Shown piece after piece: positions 1-8,092 of a stretch of DNA of 18,666 nt (within the stretch, counting starts at the first letter, position 1; each line of letters starts with the position of its first letter). Location: contig CAYLRW010000030.1 of NCBI GenBank assembly GCA_964386405.1, positions 1-18,666 of the forward strand, given 5' to 3'. The notes below the pieces were generated by a model that made no database searches, had not been told where the DNA came from, and saw only the letters and a list, made by a program, of their open reading frames with translations. A program made the position numbers and the translations under genes. This DNA comes from RZYP01 sp964386405 (GTDB lineage: Bacteria; Bacillota; Negativicutes; Acidaminococcales; Acidaminococcaceae).

Positions 1-1701
1 TATTACCGTTTGTCAGAAGGTAACAGGGTTCGTGCTGTCAAGATATTAGCGCCGCGCGGCATAATTTATGACTGCAATGGCGAAGAACTGGTGAAAAACG
101 AACCAGGTTTTGTAGTTTCTTTGCTGCGGACCAATAAGAAACCGGATATGGCAGTGATTAATAGATTAGCAGCTATCATTGAAATGCCTCCTGAGCAGAT
201 TCTGGAAAAAATTAAGCAGAATGAAGACAGTTATGAGCCGATTCGCATAAAAAGCAACCTTTCGGCAGCAATGGTAACTAAGATTGAAGAACGTACTGAA
301 GAATTGCCAGGAATTTTGCTTGAATTGCAGTCTATCCGAAAATATGTGAATAATGAAATGGCTGTGCATGTGCTTGGTTATGTCGGTGAGGTCAGTGATT
401 ATGAAATTAGCAAAGACCAAAACACGGAACTCAAGGTTGGCAGCATGGTTGGCAAGTTTGGTTTGGAACGTTTTTACGATAATTATTTGCGTGGAACTGA
501 CGGCAGTTACCGTGAAGAAGTAGATGTAGCGGGCAGGGTTGTGCAAACGCTTGATGAATTGCCGCCTAAGCCCGGCCGGGGACTTGTTCTGACGGTGGAT
601 GCCAAATTGCAGCGCGAAGCAGAAAAAATAGTTGATGAACATCTTAAATATTTGCGTTCCAGCGGTTTTGCTCCTAATGCTAATGCAGCAGCTATCATAG
701 CTATCGACCCGCGCAACGGAGCAATCAAGGCCTTGGTAAGCAGACCAGCCTTCAATCCTAATTTATTTGTCAATGGTATATCTTCCAAGGACTGGCAGGC
801 CATTAATGATAATCCTTTTGACCCTATGTCCAACAAAGTCATATCCGGTGAATATCCGCCGGGTTCTACCTTTAAAATCGTAACTGGTTCAGCAGCACTC
901 GAAACAGGCAAAGTAACGCCGCAGGAAATGATTTTTGACTCGGGCAAACACTGGCTGATACCAATGGGCAATTCTGAAGGCGAAGCTTTGGGTTGGATTA
1001 ATTTTCATAAGGCACTGGCAGCTTCGGATAACGTATATTTCTATGAGATGGGTAATCGGGTAGGAATCGACGTTCTGAAGAAATATGCCGCCTTGTTTGG
1101 TTTTGGCAAGACTACAGGAATAGATCTTTTTGGTGAAACAGAGGGCATAATTGCGAGCCCTGAATATAAAATGAAGGTTTTTAATGAAGACTGGTATCTT
1201 GGCGATACCTTTAATGCGGCCATAGGGCAGGGCTTTAATCTGGCCACGCCGATACAATTGGCGGTTATGCTGAGTGCTGTCGCAAACAATGGTGATATTT
1301 ACAGACCACATCTGGTGGAGAAAATTGTTAATGATGACGGCAGTGTTGTCAAGGAAATAAAACCGGAAAAAATCGGACATCTGCCGGTATCTGCGGAAAC
1401 TTTGGAATTGCTGCAAAGTGCTTTGAAAGCAGTTGCACAGGAGGGTGGTACGGCTGCCCAACTCGCCAAATTGTCAGTACCTGTTGCCGGTAAGACCGGT
1501 ACGGCTGAAAATCCTCATGGCAAGGATCATGGCTTGTTTGTCGGTTATGCACCTGCTGACAACCCAAATCTGGTTGTGGTTGCAGTTATTGACCAAGGCG
1601 GCTTCGGCTCTGTATCTGCAGCGCCTATAGTACAGCGGATATTTGAATATGTTTTTCCGCCTAAGCAGCCGGCTATAGTTAGTAATAAGAAAAAATCTTA
1701 G
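1..1701 (+). CDS. mrdA: Penicillin-binding protein 2 (peptidoglycan DD-transpeptidase), 5' end missing
   Basis: Class B penicillin-binding protein that cross-links peptidoglycan on the outer face of the cytoplasmic membrane during elongation, as partner of RodA. The reading frame is open from base 1 (residues YYRLSEGNR), so the gene begins upstream of the window. The TTG at 10 is not a credible start because family-typical sequence precedes it. The N-terminal membrane anchor is therefore not visible; 566 residues are. Numbering visible residues from base 1, the transpeptidase motifs are all present: STFK at 289-292 (nucleophile Ser289, codon 865-867), SDN at 342-344 and KTG at 498-500. The pedestal domain (APRGIIYD onwards) comes first. 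The next gene, RodA, starts 9 bp after the stop, the usual PBP2-RodA pairing. The call as a PBP2-type elongation enzyme rests on this pairing plus the motifs. Confidence 0.95.
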   Translation, partial: YYRLSEGNRVRAVKILAPRGIIYDCNGEELVKNEPGFVVSLLRTNKKPDMAVINRLAAIIEMPPEQILEKIKQNEDSYEPIRIKSNLSAAMVTKIEERTEELPGILLELQSIRKYVNNEMAVHVLGYVGEVSDYEISKDQNTELKVGSMVGKFGLERFYDNYLRGTDGSYREEVDVAGRVVQTLDELPPKPGRGLVLTVDAKLQREAEKIVDEHLKYLRSSGFAPNANAAAIIAIDPRNGAIKALVSRPAFNPNLFVNGISSKDWQAINDNPFDPMSNKVISGEYPPGSTFKIVTGSAALETGKVTPQEMIFDSGKHWLIPMGNSEGEALGWINFHKALAASDNVYFYEMGNRVGIDVLKKYAALFGFGKTTGIDLFGETEGIIASPEYKMKVFNEDWYLGDTFNAAIGQGFNLATPIQLAVMLSAVANNGDIYRPHLVEKIVNDDGSVVKEIKPEKIGHLPVSAETLELLQSALKAVAQEGGTAAQLAKLSVPVAGKTGTAENPHGKDHGLFVGYAPADNPNLVVVAVIDQGGFGSVSAAPIVQRIFEYVFPPKQPAIVSNKKKS

Positions 1702-1710
1702 AAAGGGAAA

Positions 1711-2820
1711 ATGAAATTGAGCAGAATACTGAAAAGATTGGACTATGTACTGCTATTCGCTGTTTTGGCACTTACAGCTATAGGTATTACTTTAATTGGC
1801 AGCGCAACACATATTAATCTTGCATCAGAAGACCGCTACTGGTTTGTGCAGCGGCAGAGTATGTTTGCAGTGCTTAATTTAATATTTATCTTTTTCTCTT
1901 TGCGCTTTGATTACCGCTTATTGGAAGATATGTCCAACAGACTTTATATCTTTAATTTAATTATGCTGCTTGCAGTTATGTTTCTTGGACACTCAGCACT
2001 TGGTGCACAGCGCTGGATTCAGATCGGGCCTGTCAGCATCCAGCCAAGCGAGTTTTCTAAAATTATTATGATTGTAGCGCTTGCAGCCTTTATAAATAAG
2101 AGACTGGACGATTTGGATTCCTTTTGGAGCTGGTTCCCTGTGTTCGGGTATGTATTAGTACCTTTCCTCTTAGTTATGAAACAGCCTGACTTAGGTACGG
2201 CACTTGTTTTTGCCGCTATCTTATTGGGCCTGATGATTATTTGCGGGTTCAAGAAGAAGTTTTTTGTGCGTTTGTTTGGTATAGGCATTGTGTCGGCACC
2301 ACTATTGTGGATGGTATTGCATGACTACCAGAAGATGAGGCTGAAGGTTTTTCTTGATCCGGGACTTGAACCGCAAGGCGCTGGTTATCACGTTATTCAG
2401 TCGATGATTGCAATTGGTTCCGGCATGCTGACAGGCAAAGGATTATTTTTAGGGACTCAGAGCCAACTGGACTTTCTCCCGGAAAATCACACAGACTTTA
2501 TTTTTGCAGTTGCCGGCGAAGAATTCGGTTTTATCGGTACAACGATCATTCTGCTTTTGTATTTGGTAGTAATCTACCGCGGCCTTAATATAGCGATGAA
2601 TGCTACCGATGATTTTGGCACTTTATTGGCGACAGGCATAGTCTCTATGTTTGTCTTCCATGTTTTGGTTAATGTAGGTATGACGGCAGGCATTATGCCT
2701 GTTACCGGTGTGCCGCTGCCCTTTATGAGCTACGGCGTGAGTTCCTTAACTACAAATATGGTTTTGATTGGTTTATTGCTTAATATTAATATGCGTCAGC
2801 AAAAGCTGACTTTTAAGTAA
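1711..2820 (+). CDS. rodA: RodA, SEDS-family peptidoglycan glycosyltransferase
   Basis: Polytopic SEDS protein that polymerises lipid II into glycan strands during lateral wall growth, working with the PBP2 encoded just upstream. It is 369 residues, normal for RodA, and mostly hydrophobic helices (about ten predicted by eye). Family signatures are GAQRWI at 98-103, QPSEFSK at 111-117, PENHTDFIF at 257-265 and the C-terminal PVTGVPLPFMSYG. Asp262 in HTDF lines up with the aspartate known to be essential in SEDS enzymes. The ATG at 1711 follows a good ribosome site (AAAGGGA at 1702-1708). RodA is preferred over FtsW or SpoVE because of the PBP2 partner and the absence of division or murein-precursor genes nearby. 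Confidence 0.94.
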   Translation: MKLSRILKRLDYVLLFAVLALTAIGITLIGSATHINLASEDRYWFVQRQSMFAVLNLIFIFFSLRFDYRLLEDMSNRLYIFNLIMLLAVMFLGHSALGAQRWIQIGPVSIQPSEFSKIIMIVALAAFINKRLDDLDSFWSWFPVFGYVLVPFLLVMKQPDLGTALVFAAILLGLMIICGFKKKFFVRLFGIGIVSAPLLWMVLHDYQKMRLKVFLDPGLEPQGAGYHVIQSMIAIGSGMLTGKGLFLGTQSQLDFLPENHTDFIFAVAGEEFGFIGTTIILLLYLVVIYRGLNIAMNATDDFGTLLATGIVSMFVFHVLVNVGMTAGIMPVTGVPLPFMSYGVSSLTTNMVLIGLLLNINMRQQKLTFK

Positions 2821-2830
2821 GGAGAAAGAT

Positions 2831-4708
2831 ATGACTAAACAGTTGTTTCCCATAGACATACTTAGCCAGGTGCAAAAACCAGCCCGCTATACCGGCGGTG
2901 AATTCGGCAGCATCATCAAAGCGGCAGAAGATACCAAGGTTTCTATCGTTCTGGCTTTCCCTGATGTATACGAAGTAGGCATGAGTTATTTGGGCTTCAA
3001 AATTCTTTACCATATCCTCAATAAGGAAGAAGGGGTTGCAGCTGAACGCGTGTATGCTCCCTGGGTTGATATGGAAGCCAAGATGCGTGAAAATGCTTTG
3101 CCGCTGACCTCGCAAGAGACAGGGAAAGTTCTCAGAAATTTTGATTTTGTCGGCTTTACGCTGCAATATGAAATGTCTTATACAAATATTCTTAATATGC
3201 TTGATCTTGGACAAATACCGTTGTTCAGCAAAGAGCGTACCAATGCTGATCCGTTTGTTATTGCCGGCGGACCCTGCGTTTATAACCCAGAGCCGTTGGC
3301 AGATTTCGTCGATTTCTTTATCATCGGCGAAGGTGAAGAAGTCATGGTTGAGCTGATGAATACCTATAAACAATGGCAAAGCGAAGGCTTGCCTGGCGGC
3401 CGCAGCGAATTTTTGAACCGTGTTGTTCATATTGATGGCATTTATGTACCAGCTTTCTATGATGTTGAATATCTCGCGGATGGCAAAGTGGCAAAAGTGA
3501 CAGCCAATAATCCGCTGGCACCGGCAGTTGTCAAAAAACGCGTAGTGAAAGACATGAACTCCATTTCTTTCCCAACCGCGCCGATAGTGCCTTTTGGTGA
3601 AATCGTGCATGACCGCATTATGCTGGAAGTATTCAGAGGCTGTACCCGCGGCTGCCGTTTCTGCCACGCTGGTATGGTTTACCGCCCGGTCAGAGAAAGA
3701 ACGCCTGAGCTGTTAAAACAGTTGGCAAGAGAACTTGTAGATAATACAGGGTACAATGAGATTTCTCTGGTATCCCTTAGTACGGCTGATTACTCCTGCC
3801 TGGCACCGCTTATCCATGACCTGATTACAGAACTTAAAGAAGAAAAAGTAAGCATTTCTCTGCCTTCTTTGCGTGTTGACAGCTTTTCTGTCGATTTAGC
3901 CAAAGAAGTTCAGGCTGTACGCAAAAGTGGCCTGACCTTTGCTCCGGAGGCTGGCAGCCAAAGAATGCGCAACGTTATCAATAAAGGCGTCACCGAAGAA
4001 GACCTGATGAACGCTGTCGGCGCTGCTTTCGAGTCAGGCTGGTCCACTGTCAAACTTTATTTCATGATCGGGTTGCCGGGTGAAACTGATGAAGATATTT
4101 TGGCTATTGCTGAGCTTGCCAAGGCTGTCCAGTACAAATATTTTCAGATTACAGGACACAGAGGCGCTAAAGTTACCGTCAGCGTTTCCTCCTTCGTACC
4201 TAAACCATATACACCTTTCCAATGGAAGGGCCAGGATACAATTGATGAAATCAGACGTAAGCAGATGTTGTTGAAAGATGCTCTGAAGGTTAAAAACATA
4301 ACCTATCAATATCATGATTCCGTAACCAGTGTTATCGAAGGCGTTTTTGCGCGCGGTGACCGCCGCCTGGGCCAGGCTCTTTATCTGGCATGGCAGAGGG
4401 GTGCTAAATTTGACGGTTGGTCTGAGCACTTCTCCTACAACAGATGGTTGGAGGCAATCAGTGATTGCGGTCTCGACAAAGACTTCTATGCTAATAGAGA
4501 CAGGGATATGGATGAAATTTTCCCTTGGGAACATATTCAGCCTGCTGTGAGCAGGGCATTTTTGTGGAACGAATATCAAAAATCTTTGCGTGAAGAATTG
4601 ACGGAGGACTGTCGCCATGGCAAATGCAGCGGCTGCGGTGTCTGCCCAAGTCTTAATGTCAAAATCATAGATTGGAAAGAACAGGGTCATGATGAAGCTA
4701 AGAATTAA
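2831..4708 (+). CDS. Radical SAM protein of the TIGR03960 type (B12-binding-like N-domain)
   Basis: Putative radical SAM enzyme of 625 residues; substrate unknown. The N-terminal ~200 residues resemble the cobalamin-binding-like Rossmann domain of this family, but I see no DxHxxG motif, so His-on B12 binding is unlikely. The [4Fe-4S]-SAM motif CxxxCxxC is at Cys271, Cys275 and Cys278 (CTRGCRFC). A second cysteine cluster sits near the C-terminus (Cys594, 599, 602, 605; spacing C-x4-C-x2-C-x2-C) and could hold another metal centre. The ATG at 2831 has an AAGGAGA ribosome site overlapping the rodA stop. The gene overlaps the DUF2344 partner by 20 bp. The two families occur side by side or fused in many Firmicutes, which suggests joint function. 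The family assignment is from memory of its signature features; the reaction is not known to me. Confidence 0.86.
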   Translation: MTKQLFPIDILSQVQKPARYTGGEFGSIIKAAEDTKVSIVLAFPDVYEVGMSYLGFKILYHILNKEEGVAAERVYAPWVDMEAKMRENALPLTSQETGKVLRNFDFVGFTLQYEMSYTNILNMLDLGQIPLFSKERTNADPFVIAGGPCVYNPEPLADFVDFFIIGEGEEVMVELMNTYKQWQSEGLPGGRSEFLNRVVHIDGIYVPAFYDVEYLADGKVAKVTANNPLAPAVVKKRVVKDMNSISFPTAPIVPFGEIVHDRIMLEVFRGCTRGCRFCHAGMVYRPVRERTPELLKQLARELVDNTGYNEISLVSLSTADYSCLAPLIHDLITELKEEKVSISLPSLRVDSFSVDLAKEVQAVRKSGLTFAPEAGSQRMRNVINKGVTEEDLMNAVGAAFESGWSTVKLYFMIGLPGETDEDILAIAELAKAVQYKYFQITGHRGAKVTVSVSSFVPKPYTPFQWKGQDTIDEIRRKQMLLKDALKVKNITYQYHDSVTSVIEGVFARGDRRLGQALYLAWQRGAKFDGWSEHFSYNRWLEAISDCGLDKDFYANRDRDMDEIFPWEHIQPAVSRAFLWNEYQKSLREELTEDCRHGKCSGCGVCPSLNVKIIDWKEQGHDEAKN

Positions 4709-5399
4709 GATAACAAAAGATGCCGGCATTCGTTTTATCTCGCACCTGGAGTACGTTCGTACCATTGAGAGAGCAATCAGAAGGGCTAAACTGCCTGTTG
4801 CTTATTCGGAAGGGTTTAACCCTCATATGAAATTTTCTTTGGCTTCAGCTTTGGGCGTTGGTGTGACCAGTGAAGCCGAATTTGTGGAAATCGAACTTGC
4901 TGAAGAAATAGATTTGCCGGCGACGATGAAGAAATTAGCGGTTAACCTGCCAACAGGCATACGTATTTTAGCAGCTGATCTGGCTGATACTAAAACAGAT
5001 AAACTTATGGCGCAGGCTGGCGGTGCTGATTACAGAGTAATAGTTCCTTGCCAAACGGACTGTGACTGGCAAGCTGCGGTAGAGCGTTTTAATACATCAG
5101 AAAGCGTTTTATTCCAGAAGCCGATACCCAAAGGCAGAGGCAAAACCAAAGAAATTGAAGTAAAGCATTTTATTGATCATCTGAAAGCGGAACGCTTCGG
5201 CGATAATTTGCAGCTGGTGTTTTCCTGCAAGATTACCCCGACGGGCAGCATGAAGGCAGCGGAGCTGCTTTTGGTATTGAGGGATTCCTTTGAACTGCCG
5301 TTAGTGGTGGAAAAAGCAGATATATTAAGAACGGATCTCTATGCAGTTGAGAAAGATAACAAGAAGAAGCCTCTTTTAAAACCTGAATACATTGCTTAA
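4689..5399 (+). CDS. DUF2344 / TIGR03936 radical SAM-linked protein
   Basis: A 236-residue soluble protein of unknown function, the standard companion of the preceding radical SAM enzyme. Recognition rests on the conserved N-terminal block: RFISHLEYVRTIERA at about residues 15-29, then YSEGFNPHMKFSLASALGVG at about residues 39-58. The start ATG at 4689 (followed by a second ATG) lies inside the upstream gene and overlaps its end by 20 bp. The Shine-Dalgarno is weak (ACAGGG), so translational coupling to the radical SAM gene is likely. It is 27 bp upstream of the RNase E/G gene. No membrane segment or signal peptide is visible. Confidence 0.85.
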   Translation: MMKLRIKITKDAGIRFISHLEYVRTIERAIRRAKLPVAYSEGFNPHMKFSLASALGVGVTSEAEFVEIELAEEIDLPATMKKLAVNLPTGIRILAADLADTKTDKLMAQAGGADYRVIVPCQTDCDWQAAVERFNTSESVLFQKPIPKGRGKTKEIEVKHFIDHLKAERFGDNLQLVFSCKITPTGSMKAAELLLVLRDSFELPLVVEKADILRTDLYAVEKDNKKKPLLKPEYIA

Positions 5400-5426
5400 G
5401 TGAATTGATGGAAAGTGGGGAGAGCC

Positions 5427-6842
5427 ATGCCGAAAACGATCATTATCAGTGCGACGCCGGAAGAAACGCGCATGGCACTGACGGAAGACGGTAAGCTGAT
5501 GGAATATGTTGTCGAGCGCAATAGTGAACAGCATATGGTAGGCAGTGTTTTTAAAGGAAAAGTTAAAAATATAGTGCGTGGTATTCAGGCAGCTTTTGTC
5601 GATATCGGCCGCGAACAAAACGCTTTTCTTTTTTTGGGTGAAAACTCAGAGGTCACTGAGGGGCAATCGGTGTTAGTACAGGTTACCAAAGATGCCAGAG
5701 GCACCAAAGGGCCTACTGCCGTCAGGGAAATTGCTCTGCCTGGCAGATATGTTGTTTTATTGCCTGCGTCGGATTACATTGGCATCTCTCATAAAATAAG
5801 CAATAAGGATGAAAAACAAAGGCTGAGATCTTTAGTAGCGCAGCATAAGCCAGAGGGGGTTGGATTTGTTATCCGCACTTTGGCAGAAGGCGTATCGGAT
5901 GACTTGCTGCTTACGGACATCAGGCAGCTGCTGGCAACCTGGCAGGTTATCAATGCCAGAGCACAGCACGGACAGGCGCCTATGCTTTTGTATCGGGAAC
6001 TGGATTTATCTGTCAGGATAGTACGCGATTATCTGACCGAACAAGTTGATAAGATTATTTTGGATGACGCCGCTGTTTATAAGCGTGTTTGCGAACTTTT
6101 GAGTGATCTGGGCAGTGTTTTGCCAACAAAGTTGGTGTTGCACGAAAGCAAGGATGATGTTTTTTCTTATTACCAGTTAAATGACCAGATTGCTGGTATT
6201 TCGGACCGTAAAGTTTGGTTGGACTGCGGTGGTTATCTGGTTATTGATTATACTGAGGCCATGACGGTCATTGATGTTAACAGCGGCAAATTCAATGGCA
6301 ACAGAAATCTGGAAGATACGGTTATGCAGATCAATCGCCAGGCTGCTGCTGAGATAGCCAGACAATTGCGTTTGCGCGATATCGGCGGCATTATAGTTGT
6401 GGACTTTATTGACATGCATTCTGAGGAAAACCAGAAGGAAATTATTGCTCTGCTGAACAGTGCTTTGGCAGATGATAAGATGAAACCGAAGGTCCAAGAT
6501 ATTACTGTATTGAATTTAGTAGAAATTACCAGAAAAAAAGCTCGGCAGAATTTGTCGACAGTCTTATATAATACGTGCCCGACCTGCCAGGGCAGCGGAC
6601 GTGTGCAATCGCCGGAAACCATCAGTGTAGAGATTCGGAGACGGCTGCGTCAGCTGATGAGTAAGCGCATGGCGGCCAAGAATGTGCTGATACAAGTGCA
6701 TCCGCTTGTGGCCGAATGGCTGATCAGACATGAGGTCAAACATATGGAACGCGAGTTTTCCTGCAGCATTTTGGTGGAAGCAGAAGAAAGGCTGCATGTG
6801 GAAGCTTTCGCTATTCTGGATAATACAGCTCTTGACAAATGA
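5427..6842 (+). CDS. rng: Ribonuclease E/G family endoribonuclease
   Basis: Single-strand endoribonuclease for rRNA and mRNA processing and decay in the cytoplasm. From the ATG at 5427 the protein is 471 residues, the size of RNase G; it has only the catalytic core and no long degradosome-scaffold tail. An in-frame GTG at 5415 is rejected because GGGGAG at 5417-5422 places the ribosome just ahead of the ATG. An S1-like RNA-binding domain lies at about residues 36-115. The two metal-binding aspartates are Asp283 (IDVNSG) and Asp326 (VVDFIDM); their 43-residue spacing equals that of Asp303 and Asp346 in E. coli RNase E. The zinc-link motif CPTC is at 384-387. The -35 box of the rplU promoter lies in its last codons. 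Confidence 0.94.
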   Translation: MPKTIIISATPEETRMALTEDGKLMEYVVERNSEQHMVGSVFKGKVKNIVRGIQAAFVDIGREQNAFLFLGENSEVTEGQSVLVQVTKDARGTKGPTAVREIALPGRYVVLLPASDYIGISHKISNKDEKQRLRSLVAQHKPEGVGFVIRTLAEGVSDDLLLTDIRQLLATWQVINARAQHGQAPMLLYRELDLSVRIVRDYLTEQVDKIILDDAAVYKRVCELLSDLGSVLPTKLVLHESKDDVFSYYQLNDQIAGISDRKVWLDCGGYLVIDYTEAMTVIDVNSGKFNGNRNLEDTVMQINRQAAAEIARQLRLRDIGGIIVVDFIDMHSEENQKEIIALLNSALADDKMKPKVQDITVLNLVEITRKKARQNLSTVLYNTCPTCQGSGRVQSPETISVEIRRRLRQLMSKRMAAKNVLIQVHPLVAEWLIRHEVKHMEREFSCSILVEAEERLHVEAFAILDNTALDK

Positions 6843-6860
6843 TTGTCGCTGTGGTAAATT
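6832..6860 (+). promoter_or_regulatory. Sigma-A type promoter of the rplU-prp-rpmA operon
   Basis: TTGACA (6832-6837), 17-bp spacer, TAAATT (6855-6860), with a TGG just before the -10 that makes it an extended -10 element. The -35 is a perfect consensus match and lies inside the last codons of the RNase gene, so L21 and L27 can be made independently of the upstream cell-wall and RNase genes. A transcription start is expected near 6866-6868. Confidence 0.82.
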
Positions 6861-6865
6861 AGCTA

Positions 6866-6972
6866 AGTATAGACTGTACAGGTCTGTCTCCGACCGCACG
6901 AAGAGGTTCCAAAAACTCCTCTGTTGCAGGAGTACCGTATTTGGCGAGTATTAGAAGAGGGAGGTGTAATTC
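6866..6972 (+). ncRNA. Structured 5' leader of rplU, probable L21 leader (autoregulatory)
   Basis: About 105 nt of untranslated leader between the promoter and the L21 start. By eye it can form an extended hairpin at 6909-6944: CCAAA (6909-6913) with TTTGG (6940-6944), and inside it ACTCCT (6915-6920) with AGGAGT (6928-6933) around a 7-nt loop. A competing helix pairs AGAGG (6902-6906) with CCTCT (6918-6922). The same CTCCTCT can also pair, with one bulge, to the purine-rich Shine-Dalgarno stretch AGAGGGAG at 6956-6963. Upstream, GGTC (6881-6884) can pair with GACC (6892-6895). Known Firmicute L21 leaders sit in this position and are thought to mediate feedback by the ribosomal protein. Identity with that RNA family was not tested by covariance search. 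Confidence 0.62.
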
Positions 6973-7284
6973 ATGTACGCAATTATCCAAACTGGTGGTA
7001 AACAATACCGCGTTAGCGAAGGCGATGTTCTTTCTGTAGAAAAGTTGCCGGTTGCTGAAGGCGAAGAAGTAGTTTTTGACCAAGTTTTGACTGTTGTTGC
7101 TGATGGCGATGTTAAAATCGGTAAACCGGTTCTTGAAGGCGCAAAAGTAACAGCTAAAGTTGTGGAACACGGCAAAGGCGAGAAGATTTTGGTTTTCAAA
7201 TATAAAGCAAAATCCAATTATCGTAAGCGTCAAGGCCATCGTCAACCATATACTAAAGTTGAAATTTCTAAAATCGAAGAATAA
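6973..7284 (+). CDS. rplU: 50S ribosomal protein L21 (bL21)
   Basis: Large-subunit ribosomal protein that binds 23S rRNA. At 103 residues it has the family's usual size and opens with the diagnostic MYAIIQTGGKQYRVSEGD. The C-terminus has the basic RKRQGHRQPYTKVEI block that contacts rRNA. The ATG at 6973 follows a strong GGGAGGTG at 6959-6966. It is first gene of the L21-Prp-L27 operon, with its own promoter and leader. Confidence 0.98.
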   Translation: MYAIIQTGGKQYRVSEGDVLSVEKLPVAEGEEVVFDQVLTVVADGDVKIGKPVLEGAKVTAKVVEHGKGEKILVFKYKAKSNYRKRQGHRQPYTKVEISKIEE

Positions 7285-7289
7285 TCAAT

Positions 7290-7610
7290 ATGATTAAAAT
7301 CGATTTATTTAAAAATGAGAAAAACCTGATAGTAGCTTATGCAGTCAACGGTCATGCTGATTATGCCGAAGAAGGCAAGGACATTGTCTGTGCAGCGGTT
7401 TCCGTATTGACACAGGCGGCTATTAATGGTCTTGAAGAACATTTAAAACGTGCGCTGTCCTATGAGTGCAGCGACGGTGATTTAAAAGTAACATTAAAGC
7501 AAACGCCGGATGATTTGACGCAGGCAATTCTGGCAACCATGGAAATGGCTCTGAAAGATATTGCAGAACAATATCCGCGGCGTGTTCGTATTAAAGAACA
7601 CAGGAGGTGA
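7290..7610 (+). CDS. prp: Ribosomal-processing cysteine protease Prp
   Basis: Small cysteine protease (YsxB family, 106 residues) that trims the N-terminal extension from ribosomal protein L27, a step needed for functional ribosomes in Firmicutes. The catalytic residues fall exactly where known for the family: His22 (NGHADYAEEG) and Cys34 (DIVCAAVS). It starts 5 bp after the rplU stop with only a weak Shine-Dalgarno, so its translation is probably coupled to L21. The stop codon lies inside the ribosome site of rpmA. The presence of a cleavable N-terminus on the next gene product supports the call. Confidence 0.95.
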   Translation: MIKIDLFKNEKNLIVAYAVNGHADYAEEGKDIVCAAVSVLTQAAINGLEEHLKRALSYECSDGDLKVTLKQTPDDLTQAILATMEMALKDIAEQYPRRVRIKEHRR

Positions 7611-7615
7611 ATTCC

Positions 7616-7909
7616 GTGATTAAGATTCAATTACAATTATTTGCACATAAAAAAGGTACTGGTAGTTCCCACAATGGTCGTGATTCCAACGCGCAAAGAT
7701 TGGGAACCAAAGCTCATGACGGTCAGCTTGTTACCGCAGGCAGCATTATCGTCCGTCAACGTGGAACCAGATTCCATGTAGGCAATAACGTAGGTATCGG
7801 TAAGGATCATACTATTTATGCATTGGTTGAAGGTAACGTTGCTTTTGAACGTAAAGGCCGTGACCAAAGACAAATCAGTGTATACCCTGCTACTGCAGAA
7901 ACTATGTAA
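7616..7909 (+). CDS. rpmA: 50S ribosomal protein L27 (bL27) with cleavable N-terminal extension
   Basis: Large-subunit protein whose N-terminus reaches the peptidyl-transferase centre. I choose the GTG at 7616 (97 residues) because AGGAGG at 7602-7607 is 8 bp upstream; the in-frame GTG at 7607 lies within that site. The N-terminus reads MIKIQLQLFAHKKG. Firmicute L27 precursors are cut by Prp after the ninth residue, within LQFF-A; here the equivalent site is LQLF-A, between Phe9 and Ala10, leaving AHKKG as mature start. The body (GTGSSHNGRDSNAQRLG and IIVRQRGTRFHVGNNVG) is typical. An intrinsic terminator follows 13 bp after the stop. Confidence 0.97.
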   Translation: MIKIQLQLFAHKKGTGSSHNGRDSNAQRLGTKAHDGQLVTAGSIIVRQRGTRFHVGNNVGIGKDHTIYALVEGNVAFERKGRDQRQISVYPATAETM

Positions 7910-7922
7910 TTTGCAACTCACG

Positions 7923-7957
7923 AATACCCGTGACTTAATGTCACGGGTATTTTTTTT
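7923..7957 (+). terminator. Intrinsic terminator of the rplU-prp-rpmA operon
   Basis: A perfect 12-bp stem, AATACCCGTGAC (7923-7934) with GTCACGGGTATT (7940-7951), around a 5-nt TTAAT loop. It runs into a T tract at 7950-7957. There is no matching T run on the other strand, so it acts for + strand transcripts. It separates the ribosomal-protein operon from obgE. Confidence 0.95.
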
Positions 7958-8013
7958 GTCATAAGAAAGCAGCTGCAAGAAATTGTATTGTTACGATTTG
8001 CCAGTAATGCTAG

Positions 8014-8042
8014 TTCACTTATAGCCTATTGTGTATTATAAT
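8014..8042 (+). promoter_or_regulatory. Probable promoter of obgE-proB-proA
   Basis: TTCACT (8014-8019, 4 of 6 to TTGACA), 17-bp spacer, and a perfect TATAAT (8037-8042). It lies after the rpmA terminator and 50 bp upstream of the obgE start, where a new promoter is needed. The expected start near 8049 leaves a leader of about 45 nt. The rest of 7958-8092 shows no other structure by eye. Confidence 0.65.
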
Positions 8043-8092
8043 GGATATATAGTGGCGTAAGAATGCAATAAAAGGAAACAGGAGAAAAAATT

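Noticed and set aside
2813..3667. 284-codon open frame on the - strand opposite the radical SAM gene
   Set aside because: It lies entirely over a gene whose protein has clear family motifs. The antisense translation is rich in Phe, His and Cys with no recognisable domain.
4034..4765. 243-codon open frame on the - strand over the radical SAM / DUF2344 junction
   Set aside because: Shadow of two well supported + strand genes; no ribosome site and no family motif.
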